Source: Bryoerythrophyllum caledonicum (lineage: Eukaryota > Streptophyta > Bryopsida > Pottiales > Pottiaceae). Taken from it: a stretch of 64,000 bases of DNA. Numbering within the stretch: the stretch's first letter is position 1; each line of letters begins with the position of its first letter. The position numbers and the translations under genes were made by a program. The stretch is from contig OZ020520.1 of assembly GCA_963971425.1 (NCBI GenBank), forward strand, positions 25,190,754 to 25,254,753. Reading direction: 5' to 3'. Shown here one piece after another: positions 10,584-21,343 of the stretch. The notes below the pieces were generated by a model that saw nothing but the letters and a program-made list of their open reading frames with translations, was not told the origin of the DNA and did not search any database.

Positions 10584-11589
10584 AGCACTTTACACGACTT
10601 ATCCTCGAGTTACAGTCTTACAGATGCTAGCTGGAGTTGCTAGATTATGGACCTGTGTTTTGAGCTGTTTCCTAAGTCACAGATTGTTGGAAGAAGATTG
10701 GCTTTTAGATTAGAATCAAGGTACTAATTCCTTGACGTCTTTCCACATCTGCACCTGGATATATACCAGATTGTATCAGAATCTCTGCAACCATGGAACG
10801 CTACATTTTTTTTACTGAAAATGACGTTTTTTTAAATGAACCATGATAATATTGCAGGCTATAGAGAGAGAATTGCAATGTAGCTTGATTCGGAAACGTG
10901 TCTAACATCGTGTGTGATCCCAACCGGAGCCTTGAAAATAGCGTAGAACATTGGTTGGCAAGAACATTGCAGAACATTGGTTGGCAAGAAGTGAAGTTGG
11001 TTACATGATGAAGAGCTGCATTACTGTGGTTGCTTTGCATCTAAGACTTCCGTTGTACGTCCATTGTGTGTCCTGAATCTGCTTCCAACCCTGAACATGC
11101 TCGTCTGCCTTCCTCAGTTCTCGTGTTTGCCACCAACTGATCATCTTTTGATCAAATTTAATGTTGTTTTGAAGTTTTGCTGGAGAATCTTTGTATGGCG
11201 TGGCGGACTTCACAGTACAGTCTTGTGTAATTGCGAGTAATCAATGAAAAGTGTGAACCTTGAAGATTTGTATGCAGGATGTCATTCAGAATTTGGAACA
11301 TTAGTGTGAGTCGAGCTCTTTGCTTCAAATGTCTTGTCCCAGCTGCTGAGGTTATTGAAGTAGGACACTATCTCATTTTTCTCCTGAACACATTATCCAA
11401 TTCCGTCTTTTATTGGTGTGTAGCCAGACTGTTGCAAAGTCTATTGAAATTAACAATTGCTTAGAGTTGCAGTACTATGCAGACCAGTTCCACATCTTTC
11501 TGTATTCTGTTAGGTGCAACCATTCTGAACTCATGCAACCATTGCATCATCCTTGGTTGAAAGTATCTTCACTGTTTCGTAACTGTAGA
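10584..11589. other. Intergenic, no gene recognised
   Basis: 3' flank of the F-box gene. A short direct repeat, AGAACATTGGTTGGCAAGAA, occurs twice at about 10947-10990. No coding signal. Confidence 0.45.
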
Positions 11590-12180
11590 TCTGCCGAGCT
11601 TGAGTTTAACATTTATGGTCTTGTGCAGGTTCACCATATCCTCCGGCGGCCACCAGTCGAAGGCGTATAGCACGTGGGCCAGCTTGAGCGAGGCTATGAT
11701 GTTTCCAAGCTTCTCACTCGGGCACATGCATCGGCCTGCTCCGAAGGGGATGAGCTGGGAGAACTCGTTGCCGCCGAACCTTGGGGCTGATCTGCGGATG
11801 CTCCAGAAATCTATCGGGATTATTCGTATCCGGGTCCATGTAGCTAGCGCTCTCTTCGCGGTGGATCGCGTGGACACTCTCGAGAATGCTGCTGTAGTTT
11901 CCGCCGGGAAATGGTGGAACGGAAGCTCTGCGAGGTGGTTTGATGTGTGGGGCAGCAGAAATGCCAGCTCGATGGATGCAGACGGTAGTACTTTTCTTTG
12001 ATGACGGCTTGCAAAAATGAAAGGTGCGCAAGGTCGGACTCCGAGACAGCGTTACGGTTCGTGGCACGCACCACGGCGTCGAGCTTCGCTTCACGGGATC
12101 AGGTGAGGTCATGAGCTCTGCCATAGCCCACTCTATCAGCGTCGCAGTCGTCTCCCTCCCCACACTCAGCGGCTCCTGTG
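11590..12180 (-). pseudogene. Cytochrome P450 pseudogene, C-terminal half, clan-71 type
   Basis: Read on the minus strand, the P450 landmarks come in order but in three different frames. An I-helix-like GRETTATLIEWAMAEL lies near 12150, SDLAHLSFLQAVIKE followed by YRLHP (K-helix) near 12010, and the heme-binding loop FGAGRCMCPSEKLGN with its cysteine near 11740, then LKLAHVLYAFDW. At least two frameshifts separate them, and the N-terminal half is absent. The ordinary clan-71 spelling around the heme cysteine ends in PG, here PS. A dead copy. Confidence 0.85.
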
Positions 12181-12983
12181 TCGTTACATGTCATTGACAC
12201 CATTCTTTGAAATCTTCGACACAGAAGCACAAGTGAAATTGAAACTTCTTTTTCTTCTTTGCAGCCTGAGCTTCTCACAAACAAGTCTATCCACCTGCAG
12301 AATCTTCTGTGCGGTGTGTGCATACATGTGGTGGAAGACCAATTGTCTCGTTTTTGTTTCGTACTTTTACTGATGGACCAGCAACTACCTGCAAATCTAA
12401 TGCTTACACATTCAAGCATTAGATGACATTAAAAAAAATTGGATGAAAAATCACAACTTTCCATCTCGTATCATGTATTCAAAGTCATCCAAGAAGCCAC
12501 ATTTTGGCTCCTTGGACGTTCTAGGGCTAAGATACACTAATACAACCATAGTTTGCTAGAATATTGTTAGATTGTGAAAATAATAAAATCACCTGGCTTA
12601 AAATTGTAAATCTATTGGCTACCACTGAAAAATAAATATGTCATTCTTTCCATTTTCCATATATGCACATTGCTAAACTCAATGTTGATGATGGGGGTTA
12701 ACCTTGGTCCTCAAGGGGATGTGATTTGCAAGGTCGCTGTGATCACAGTTGCAGTTCTGTCGACGCAGAGTGTGAGAACTTCTACCTTTTTGCATGTAAA
12801 GCTGGAGATAACTAGTACGAAATGCATGCATTCGTGCGCAGGAGTAACTATGATCCCTGAGTTGGCGAGTTGATTAACTCGAAGAATATGTAACGAACAA
12901 GTTCGTGAGCTACTTTGCAAAGTCTTCTCAATTGTCAAGGTATAAGAATTAGTACATAGATCGACGAGATTCTGAGTATGTTC
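12181..12983. other. Intergenic; one dispersed repeat copy
   Basis: No gene recognised. The segment at about 12578-12642 (containing TCTATTGGCTACCACTGAAA) has a diverged partner at 27955-28020, so both are copies of a dispersed repeat. Confidence 0.45.
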
Positions 12984-13355
12984 GCCACAGACTTCGAAGA
13001 GGAGAGACGCACTGGATTGAATCTAGCAATCAACAGTTGATATTTTTACACGTCGAGGAGTGTGTCTGTCAATGCAACTTAGCACATTCTTGTCAAGACC
13101 TAGAGATCGAGATGGGTCGTTGTTGAAATCAGCTTCCTTTATCTTCCACCTCTGTCGCGGATTTTCGAACTTGAGAGGCGCACTGGATAGGATCTAGAAA
13201 TCTGCAGTTGAATCGATCATATGATATTATTACACGTCGAGCTTGTGTGTCTGTGAATGCAACTTAGCACATTCTGGGCACGACCTAGAGATCGAGATGG
13301 GTCAACGACGTTGTGATCAGCTTCCTCTTCGACCTCTGTCCTGGCAGGTTTTCGA
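12984..13355. repeat. Tandem duplication of about 185 bp upstream of the endoglucanase gene
   Basis: Two head-to-tail copies (about 12984-13163 and 13164-13350) share AGGCGCACTGGAT..ATCTAG, TTACACGTCGAG, GAATGCAACTTAGCACATTC and CCTAGAGATCGAGATGGGTC. A third partial copy starts at 13351 (TTTTCGACCTTGAGGAG). The copies have diverged by perhaps 15 percent. The block ends about 90 bp before the start codon of the GH9 fragment, so it may have been part of its leader or promoter. Confidence 0.75.
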
Positions 13356-13443
13356 CCTTGAGGAGAGAACTGACGAAATATGGGATCGAGATTAGATGAG
13401 TTCTGATCACGTTTCGGTCATTTCATGTCTGTAGAGGTTGAGG

Positions 13444-14886
13444 ATGATGCATGAGGGGGATCACGCGAGCGGCGAGACGTCGACGTACAAGGTGCAGTCA
13501 TCGTCGACATGGGAGAGCTCCATGCGCTCCGCCTCGTTCGCCAGCGACGACCAGAGTGCGTCGTTCTCGGACCTGGCCCGCAGCATGAGCGTGCGCACGG
13601 ACGTGAACAGTACTTTTGCGCCCGGCTCGCGCCGCGTCCTGGACGAGACGCAGCAGAGCTGGCTGCTGCAGGCGCCGGGGAACCGTGACGAGAAGAAGAA
13701 GATGCGGCGGTTGATGCCGCGGGGGTGCAGCCGACGTCGCCTCGTCTGGGCCATCGTGTGCGTCTTCGTCTTCGTCGCGGCTCTCTCGCTCATCGTCTGG
13801 AAGGTCGCGCTGCGGACGCAACGTGAGGTAGATCAGGACTTGGACGAGTACGCGGTTGTTTTGCGAAAGGCGCTCACGTTCTTCGACATCCAGAAATGTG
13901 AGATCATTCCAGCTCTTCGTATTTGTGACGTGATGGGATATCTACCCTAGGTGTTGCAGGTTTAGGGTTTGGGGTTTTGAGAGAGGTGTGGCATCGTTTT
14001 AAGCCTGGCAACATTACCAACTAATTCGTATGTAATTATTGGTTGCAGCTGGTGATCTACAAAGTGCTAGTGGCAGGACCAGCGTTTCATGGCGAGCATC
14101 CTCAGGCTTGTCAGACGGCGATGGCACCCTCTCCGGCGGCTACTACGACGCAGGAGACAACATCAAGTTCACCTTCACAACAGCGTACGACATGACGCTC
14201 CTCAGCTGGAGCGTGATCGAGTATAAGGCCAAGTTCATGGCCCTCGGCGAGCTCAACCACGCCAAGGAGCTCATCAAATGGGGCTCGGATTACCTGCTCA
14301 AAACCTTCAACTCATCTGCACTCGACAGAGTCGTTTGTCAGGTATTGCTCACTACTTGATTTTGAAGTCATCGCAAGTTTCACCACCTCCTTCCTCACTG
14401 ATTTATGTATGTGTTTTGAAGGTGGGCACAGGAGGAGGTGAGATTCCGAACGACCATTACTGCTGGGAACGGCCCGAGGACCTGGACTACATGAACGACA
14501 CGCGCCGGTCCGCCATCGCCGTGCGCTCGGGCTCCGACTTGGCGGGCGAGATGGCGGCCGCGTTGGCTTCGGCGTCCATCGTCTTCAAGTCGCAGGCCAG
14601 TTACGCCCAGGCGCTTCGCACCGGCGCGGAAGCGCTCTACAGATTCGCCAGGGAGCGCCCGGCTCTCTACGTCAACAGCAGCGACGTCGCGCCTTCGGAG
14701 AGGACCCTGTACAACTCCTCCAGCTTCGGCGATGAGTTGGTGTGGGGGAGCGCCTGGTTGTCCTTTGCCACGGGGAATCTGACGTACCTGGACGAGGCTA
14801 CCGTCGGTGCGGCTCATGCCTTTGGAGGGGGTCGTACTACTGCGTTCGGCGCCTTCGATTGGGATAGCAAGCTCGTGGGTGCGCAG
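13444..14886 (+). pseudogene. Truncated membrane-anchored endo-1,4-beta-glucanase (GH9, KORRIGAN type), 5' half only
   Basis: Three exons splice in phase (13444-13897, 14049-14341, 14422-14886) into 404 codons. A cytosolic tail of about 100 residues is followed by a type II anchor (VWAIVCVFVFVAALSLIVW) and then the GH9 catalytic domain. [12 protein letters not shown] carries the DAGD acid, [12 protein letters not shown] and [15 protein letters not shown] follow, then PNDHYCWERPEDLDY and SDLAGEMAAALASAS. Full-length KORRIGAN proteins are about 620 residues. Everything after LVGAQ is missing, including the C-terminal His and Asp/Glu catalytic motifs. The last exon ends at a GT donor but no matching exon follows before the retroelement at 15204, nor beyond it at 27 kb. 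Family role: cellulose synthesis and wall assembly at the plasma membrane. This copy should be non-functional. Confidence 0.8.
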
Positions 14887-15200
14887 GTTGGTGATCACGA
14901 GGCTTTTCATATCCTTTGTGCACTCTAATAGTGGGCTACTATATGTATTGTGTGGATGCTACTTATACCAAAAAAATTCAGGATGAGGGGAGTATTGACC
15001 TTTGAACCATTTCAAACAACAGTGAGCAGGCTTGGTGCAGGATAAGTCTCAAGAAGGCAGGAACAAAAGGGTCTCCATGGGCGGCTCGCCGAGCTATACT
15101 ACCAACCTTTGCAGTGACATGTAATTTTGTAGTCGGCTTCCATCATAAAGATGAACACGATGACAACCAATGAAAGCAAGCGGGGGGCGAGGGAACAAAA
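14887..15200. other. Short gap between truncated GH9 and retroelement
   Basis: No coding sequence is recognised. It ends in the purine-rich run GCGGGGGGCGAGGGAACAAAA just before the element's left end. Confidence 0.4.
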
Positions 15201-15203
15201 CCT

Positions 15204-15574
15204 TGTCAGGTTCGACGCGTTGGAGGGTTTGTGGAGGTTGGTTTACGCGTTGTAAACCAACTAGGAGGTTAAATGGCCCAAGGAAACCCTAGATGCTAGC
15301 TTTAGTTGTTAATTAGAGTTAGTATTAGTGTTATTTGACTTTTAGGGCCTTGGTGGTGTCTTTTGACACCTCATTTGAGACTTGGAGTCCAAATGACCTC
15401 CACGTGTAGTGTGGGGAGACTCATCTTTCTCAAGTTGAGTCTCCCACGTGATGGAGTGAGAGAGTGCGTGCTTGCGTGCACTTCTTAAACTTCATTGTTA
15501 TTATGCAACCATTCTTTAAGAATGGCATTGGCTTGACTATGTGTAATTTATGAGTATTTTCTACTTGTTCATTA
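15204..15574 (+). repeat. Left terminal repeat, first 371 bp of the LTR only
   Basis: Starts TGTCAGGTTCGACGCG and matches 26384-26754 with a single mismatch that I can find by eye (AATTTA against AGTTTA). The second LTR segment (232 bp), which follows directly in the right-hand LTR, is absent here; the leader begins instead at ACTTGAGAAAGATC. Confidence 0.85.
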
Positions 15575-16181
15575 CTTGAGAAAGATCATTACTAAAATAT
15601 GAGTGTATTCCTAGTGATTTAGTGACACTTAAAACCCTCAAAATGTTGTGTTTAGAGTGTTTTTGAGCAATGTTTTAGTGCTGAAATTTTGTGGCAAAAC
15701 CTCAAGTGTGCTTAGCTAAGCGGATGAAATCCATTGGATAAGGGTGAGAATGAGTGGCGGATGTCAACTCTAAACCAATCCAAGTGGATGATAGTTCGTT
15801 GACCTTAGCCTTCATCCACACTTTCTGTGAGGATCTCAGATCCGCTTTCACAGGAGAGAGACGACGCAGGCTGTGCGAGTGGGGGAGCTGCTCACGTCGC
15901 TGGCGGAGGCGAGGGAGTTCTTGCGCGGGAGTCTGGAGGTGGTCGCGTTCAAGTCAAGGAGGTGCGGTGGTGGAGTTCGATGATTGCAGGGGCTGCACAC
16001 GGTGCCGGTGAGCGCGTCCGCGGTGGAGGTGAAGACGCCGTCGTCGGTCGCTGCTGCAGAGCCGGGATTCTTCGGGAGCAGAATTAGCCATACTACTTCA
16101 CAACGATCTTGGGAGCGCGAGGCGGCGGAGAAGGGACGACGACGGCGGTGCAGAAGGAAACACGAAAAGGATCTTGTTCTG

Positions 16182-16380
16182 GCGACGACATTTGCCCATC
16201 TGCAGACGACGACGGCACTGTCCCGTCAGATTTCGGAGCTGGGTATCTACCCTGCGCTGGGTTCTCTGGATTCGACTATCTACGCGTGACGTGCAGAAGG
16301 TGCTACAGCACTACAAGAACCTGCAGGACATCATCACGAGTTTGGGAATGGATGAGCTGCAGCGGTTGTCTTTGACAGTT
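16182..16380 (+). pseudogene. Captured fragment of mitochondrial ATP synthase beta subunit
   Basis: One frame reads [20 protein letters not shown] followed by [12 protein letters not shown] shifted frame then reads DVQKVLQHYKNLQDIITSLG followed by MDEL. The beta subunit of mitochondrial F1 has [30 protein letters not shown] and VQKVLQ.YK.LQDIIAILG in the same order, so the match is unmistakable. The stretch between the two parts is shortened and the frame is lost. It lies in the retroelement leader on the element's sense strand, as expected of a host transcript fragment picked up by the element. Outer limits of the captured segment were not determined. Confidence 0.85.
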
Positions 16381-16879
16381 CTGCATTTGTGTTATTCACC
16401 GTGGAGACCCAATGCGGCCATGAGTACGACTGGGCGAAATCAGTAGTTGTTCCTCCTGATTTTCAAGTGCTTGTGGAGGAAGGGCCTACGCAGTGCGAAG
16501 TTTTCCTCTGTGGAAGATGCTGGTGTTTGAGAGCGGCACATTCGATAGAATTTTTATTTTTGTGTGCGCAGGTTGGAGCTCGGAGTGAATCGCGAGACAT
16601 TGGGGTCTGGATATATTGCAAGCAGATCTGGAGCGGGGTGCTTCTTTTGGGTTTGGAGCTCCTGGAGTGGGAGTGTTGGGTGAGAGAGTTCTGGGCGTTG
16701 GGGTTAGGGTCGTGTTGAGAGTGCCGGGTTGGTGATCACAGAAACGATCCTTGTTCACACAGACGCAGGGTCTGTGTATCGACGCGGGAGTCTGTGCAGA
16801 CAGGTGCGGGCAGGGATTCGGCGTTCACAGACGCGGCGCAGACACCATCTACGCAGTACCCGTACCCACACCCGGACCC

Positions 16880-17745
16880 CTACTGTATACCGGCTGCTTC
16901 AGTATACCCGGCTGGAATGATACCCTCTTGTTATTTGATATCCGCCTTGTCTCGATACCCGCTGGTCTATGATACCCTGCAGTACTAATCATACCCTGGT
17001 TTTGGCACTTATACCCAGTCCTTTGGATCATGCCCGGGAGCTAAAACCCTGATTGAGTTTCTCGTACCCTGTTTGTGTTGATACCCGGTACCAGCTGAGA
17101 CCCGGTGAGGACTATGGTACCCAGATTTGGGGTCTGATACCATGGTGCAGGTTTAATACCCTGGTTCGGGCTTGATACCCTTGTGGGTCTGATACCCGGT
17201 GGGTACTGATACCCTGCCACTAACTAGTACCCGGTTGACTGTTTCATACCCGGGCAAGGTATGATACCCGGGGCAGTTATTTGATATCCCGGACAGCTGG
17301 TTCATACCCTGTGCTGATACTTATGCCCCGTACTGCTGAGACCCGATCCTTGTGCTAGTACCCGGAGTTAAATTGGAACCCGGCAGCGAAAGCTGATACC
17401 CTCCTGTGATTGATACCCCGGTGTGGGTTGATACCTTGGGGCCTCTTAGATACCCCGTTCTCTGTGATACCATGTCCTCTGCTGGTACGCAGTCCATGGT
17501 TGTATATCCGGCAGTCGGATTGATGACCGACGGTGGGGTTGATGACCGGCTGTGGGTTTGCAGACCGGCAGTCGGGTTGATGACCGGCAGCCAGGCTGAT
17601 AACCTGCAGTGAGATTGCTAACCGGCGGAGTTGATGCCCCGTATAGAGTTTGATATCCGGGATGTCGGGTTGATGACCGGCAGTCGGGTTGATAACCTGT
17701 AGTGTGGGTTGAAAATCCGAAGTGAGACTGATAACCAATAGTTAT
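16880..17745 (+). repeat. GATACCC minisatellite, about 20-bp period
   Basis: Roughly 40 degenerate units with consensus near TTGATACCCGGTGNGGG run through the leader; the 3' third drifts to TTGATGACCGGCAGTCGGG. Many units contain CCGG or another CG. No protein reading is convincing. Confidence 0.85.
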
Positions 17746-18035
17746 GATACTCACATGGCAGTAGACACCCATATTTGCACACGTTGCCCAATTCCGCTAG
17801 AGATATGCGGCCACTATAGCTCGTCACCCGTAGCTTCTTCATAAACGGAAAGTCTGGCATTTGTGGTCGCCATATTTTCGTATGTGGTCAGGAAGGGCTT
17901 GCATGTGAGATCACCTGAGGATCAACGTTGATTATGAGGAGGTTGAGAGGTAACTCATGGTCATCGGGTGTGGTGGGGGGTAAAGTAGAAGCCTGCAGGG
18001 ATTTTATTAACATGGTTTGAGTAATTCAAGGACAT

Positions 18036-18919
18036 TTGGAACTTAAGTTATGGACTATGGAGGGAAGAGGTAAGTCCATGAAACCCGAGGAGACTCGTGG
18101 GGAAAAGGTGGAAATTGATGGCCAGGTTTTGGACACCTTGATCGATTGTTTGCAGAGCTTACGAGTGAAAGGTTCTCCAGCCACAGCAAGTGGTAGCCAC
18201 GGGAACTTTGAACTTTCTCCCATAGCAAAATCTCGCTCGGGGCCTCAGAGCTTGCACAAACCAGGCACGAAGGTGTTGAGTGCAGAATCAGTGAAGTATT
18301 GGACTTCACTAGGTGGGGTTCAGAAGATTCGTTCACTTCGGACAAAGGAGGGAATTCCAGCACCACTGTGCCGTGCTCGTGAGCAAGTGGGGGTCGAAGA
18401 CTTGGTAACTGGAAGTAAGGCCGTGGTTCTTCGAAATTCTGGATCCAGATACGGTATAGAGGTTGAGGACTTCTCTTCAGGCATCCAGTTACCCACCTTC
18501 TCCCTCATTTTCACCGAGTTCGAGAGCGAAGGGTTTTTATTCCACACTACCTGGCAGTGGGAGATTAACACGTGGCAGGAGCGTGCCTCGAGTGTGTGGG
18601 ATACTCTTACCTTAGAGTTATTGGACTGGGAAGTCACACCTACGATTTATGCTCCAGAGATGAGAGGAACCCATGAGGCTTGGCATTTGTTCGAGTAGAT
18701 CACGAAACTAGCAATCTGGAGAATTGGAAGGGTCCCGGGTTTACACGTAGAAACACCCCCTTCTCAGTAGATGCTAGTGAGAGAGTGTTGTCTGAAATTC
18801 GTGGTCAATCGGAAGAGGTAGAGGAGAGTGCTTTGCCACTGGTGGAAGAGGAGGAATTTTTAGAAAGCCCGCAAGTGAGTGTTCAGGTTCCAGTTTTACC
18901 CATAAAGCCTTACCAATGA
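18036..18919 (+). pseudogene. N-terminal gag extension of the retroelement
   Basis: A 220-codon frame (18036-18698) starts near MEGRGKSMKPEE and overlaps a second frame (18680-18919) that is in phase with gag; a one-base shift near 18690 breaks the protein. TGA 18917-18919 then separates it from the next Met. The text is hydrophilic and plant-gag-like but matches no domain I know. It probably formed the first 300 residues of the Gag polyprotein before damage. A separate accessory ORF is possible. Confidence 0.55.
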
Positions 18920-18937
18920 TATTTTGATTGGGAGGAA

Positions 18938-20410
18938 ATGGCTTCACCATATGGAGGTGGAGAAAGAGGGGTACGGAGATTTTCGGGTGCCACGGGCACC
19001 ATCGAAGTCGATGATTTCAAGAGGGAGTTCACCATGTGGTGTGAATTCCAGAAGTCACGTAACCCCAACTTCAATCCGTACATGGTGTGGAGAGCCTTGT
19101 TTGGGTGTCTGGAGGGAGCGCCACTGGCGGACTACGGAGAATTCGAGGCGGCTCATTTCACTAAGATCATGGCCTGGAGAGACTTCTACGCACCTATCTA
19201 CGTGGATGTGTTCGGTGGAGCACCGAGGGTGACACCCCCACTCTTGTCCAAGGGGAAGATGGAGGAAGGTACGAGCTCAACGGAGGATGTGGAGCAGCCA
19301 GAGGTACTGGTAAATCATCCACCTCCATTCAATCCCACCGTGGGATTTTTCGTGCAACTCCATAGAGATTATCAAGGACAGAGGGCGGATAAGATGAAGG
19401 CCCTTCGTTCCTTCACACGTGGAGGTGACGAGTCTCTGAGAGAGGCTCATGCGAGATTAAAGAGACTAATTTCAGCCACTCACGGAGTCACAGAACAACA
19501 GGCAGTGCAACATTGGTACAGTATCCTGGATAAGGAGTTGAAGACCTTAGTTCGCAATGAGGCGTTGCGATTGGGTGTACCCACGACACTACGGTTTGTT
19601 TTTGAGACTTCGGAGCGGATTGAGATAAACTTACTGGAAGAGAAGGCAGCCATGGGCTTTTTCAAACGTGAGGAGAAGGTCCCAGAGAAGGTTAAGGTGG
19701 CCAAGGTGGCCATTCCTTCGTATACTGCGGAGTCTGGTGCCTTGTGCTTCAAATGTGGGAAGCCAGGACATCAGAGGAAAGATTGCAAGGAAGGCAAAAC
19801 TTCCACACCTCAGACTGGAGGTTTTTGCTTAGGTTGTGGTGCCAAGGGGCATGCAGAGGCCAGCTGCTGGAAGCTCCATCCAGAGTTGAATCCCACGGGG
19901 AGTAAGGGGGCTAAAAGAGGGAAGGACAAGGAGTCCAAGACCACTAGGGGGGAGAAGAAGAGTTGGAAGGCCAAATTTGCCGAGTTGGAGGCCAAGATGG
20001 AAGCTATGAGTGCCAATACCAATGTGGTAGGTAGCAAGCCTCAGATTACTCCCAGTTTTCATACTGGGGGCGGGTTTAGCTCCGTAGATGATGAATTTGG
20101 AGACTTTATGTTGAGTGGTACGGCACTTGCCATCAGGGATGGCACACAGGAGGCCTATGCCCTCACACGGAGTCATACTCCAAGTTCTAAGGATGTTCCA
20201 CGTGGAGCTAGTCCAACTCTGGATCCCCACCATGGAAAGGATAATCGACAAGCAAGGTTGCCTCAATCCTTCACGTTAGAAGAGATGGTACCGACGTCAT
20301 CCATGGTACATCCACCACGACCAGTGGCAACCCCCACACAAGCCTTACCACGAGCTGGAGGACTCACAGGAGGTTCTGGAGCACTTATGGAGGCAACTAC
20401 TTCCGTGTGA
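18938..20410 (+). CDS. Gag (capsid and nucleocapsid) of the retroelement
   Basis: 490 residues. The middle part (about 60-260) has the helical pattern of plant Retrotrans_gag domains (FVQLHRDYQGQ, SLREAHARLKRLI, HWYSILDKELK). Two zinc knuckles follow: CFKCGKPGHQRKDC (about 19748-19789), a perfect CCHC, and CLGCGAKGHAEASC (about 19829-19870). A long, low-complexity tail ends at TGA 20408-20410. The next frame continues in the same phase, so a readthrough or a mutated sense codon joined it to protease. It packages element RNA in a cytoplasmic particle. Confidence 0.85.
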   Translation: MASPYGGGERGVRRFSGATGTIEVDDFKREFTMWCEFQKSRNPNFNPYMVWRALFGCLEGAPLADYGEFEAAHFTKIMAWRDFYAPIYVDVFGGAPRVTPPLLSKGKMEEGTSSTEDVEQPEVLVNHPPPFNPTVGFFVQLHRDYQGQRADKMKALRSFTRGGDESLREAHARLKRLISATHGVTEQQAVQHWYSILDKELKTLVRNEALRLGVPTTLRFVFETSERIEINLLEEKAAMGFFKREEKVPEKVKVAKVAIPSYTAESGALCFKCGKPGHQRKDCKEGKTSTPQTGGFCLGCGAKGHAEASCWKLHPELNPTGSKGAKRGKDKESKTTRGEKKSWKAKFAELEAKMEAMSANTNVVGSKPQITPSFHTGGGFSSVDDEFGDFMLSGTALAIRDGTQEAYALTRSHTPSSKDVPRGASPTLDPHHGKDNRQARLPQSFTLEEMVPTSSMVHPPRPVATPTQALPRAGGLTGGSGALMEATTSV

Positions 20411-21343
20411 GAAGCCTCGTTATTTTTTGCTAAAATGTTGTCACAGGATGGCTTCCGTGTGGCAGAGGTCTTCAAAAGTGTGGCCTCAATGTGTGAGTTG
20501 GATAACTCCACGGGGGTTAATGTGTTGAAGATAGAGATAATCCAGGCAGAGGAGAGCCAGAGTGACAACGTGGAGGGGCTGCTTTCAGCAGCCATGCGTG
20601 TGAAGACAATAGCCGCTAGAACTGCGATTGAGAGATCATCCATTACCCCTGGTGTGGTAGTGGTTGATAATTCCCAAGGTATTTTCCAACTCGTTGGGCC
20701 TAAGGGGAAGATATTTGTACCTCGACGTGTGCTTCTGGATTCGGGAGCTCAACCTTTGATGCTGGGAGCGTCTGCTATGGAAGGATTGGGATTAACTGGG
20801 GATACTTTGGAGAAGTGTCCCTGGACCATTAGCACATCCATGGGGGGTACAGAGCACGCGACAGGGATCACAAGGGCTGAGTTGGTGTTACAACTCAACC
20901 AAAGTGATGTGGCAGATGCCAGTTCTATGAAGGTGAAGGCAATCGTTACGGAGGCCAAATCGTATGATGTCTTGGTAGGTTCGGCGGTGCTATATCCTAT
21001 GGGATTCACCTTGGATTTCTGGGAGGAGTCAACAAGCTATAGACCAGGATGGCAAGGAGGAGATGGGCGGAAGGCTCAGCTGCCAGCTCGATTTGTTCGA
21101 GTTCTTACTGGTAACTTAGCTAACGTGTTTGCCTTCTCTGGTTGTATGAACATGAAACCTTCATGGTTTCAGGCAGGTTTTGAGGATCCTTCTATGGTTG
21201 ACCACATTTCAGCGAAGGTGGATGTCTATATGGGCAACACAAGTGGTGGAGAGGAAGAAGGATACAAACTTGGGATTGAGGCGGCGTGGAGTAACACCAC
21301 CCAGTTGAGGGAGGTCGCGGAGTTAGCAGTGGAAGAGGCATGA
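20411..21343 (+). CDS. Aspartic protease module of the retroelement
   Basis: First Met at 20435, same phase as gag. The retropepsin active site is VLLDSGAQPLMLG (Asp at about 20738), followed by the hydrophobic flap and a second hydrophobic-Gly pattern (YDVLVGSAVLYPMGFTLDFW). Downstream residues to TGA 21341-21343 form an acidic linker. The length, about 300 residues including linkers, is ordinary for a protease with flanking spacers. The module is undamaged. It matures the polyprotein. Confidence 0.85.
   Translation, partial: EASLFFAKMLSQDGFRVAEVFKSVASMCELDNSTGVNVLKIEIIQAEESQSDNVEGLLSAAMRVKTIAARTAIERSSITPGVVVVDNSQGIFQLVGPKGKIFVPRRVLLDSGAQPLMLGASAMEGLGLTGDTLEKCPWTISTSMGGTEHATGITRAELVLQLNQSDVADASSMKVKAIVTEAKSYDVLVGSAVLYPMGFTLDFWEESTSYRPGWQGGDGRKAQLPARFVRVLTGNLANVFAFSGCMNMKPSWFQAGFEDPSMVDHISAKVDVYMGNTSGGEEEGYKLGIEAAWSNTTQLREVAELAVEEA

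Larger units (their letters stand above)
15575..18035 (+). other. Retroelement leader (about 2.5 kb), non-viral sequence
   Basis: Between the left terminal repeat and the first gag-like frame. It contains GC-rich segments resembling exons (about 15830-16440, including the ATP synthase beta piece) and the GATACCC minisatellite (16880-17740). No clear tRNA primer-binding site was recognised directly after 15574. Confidence 0.6.

Noticed and set aside
15204..15225. tRNA-like B box in the LTR start (GGTTCGACGCG)
   Set aside because: It lacks the conserved final CC and no cloverleaf can be formed around it; no tRNA gene was found anywhere in the window.
15754..16446. Overlapping short frames in the retroelement leader as separate genes
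   Set aside because: Only the ATP synthase beta match is supported; the others are frame shadows or short fragments of the same captured stretch.
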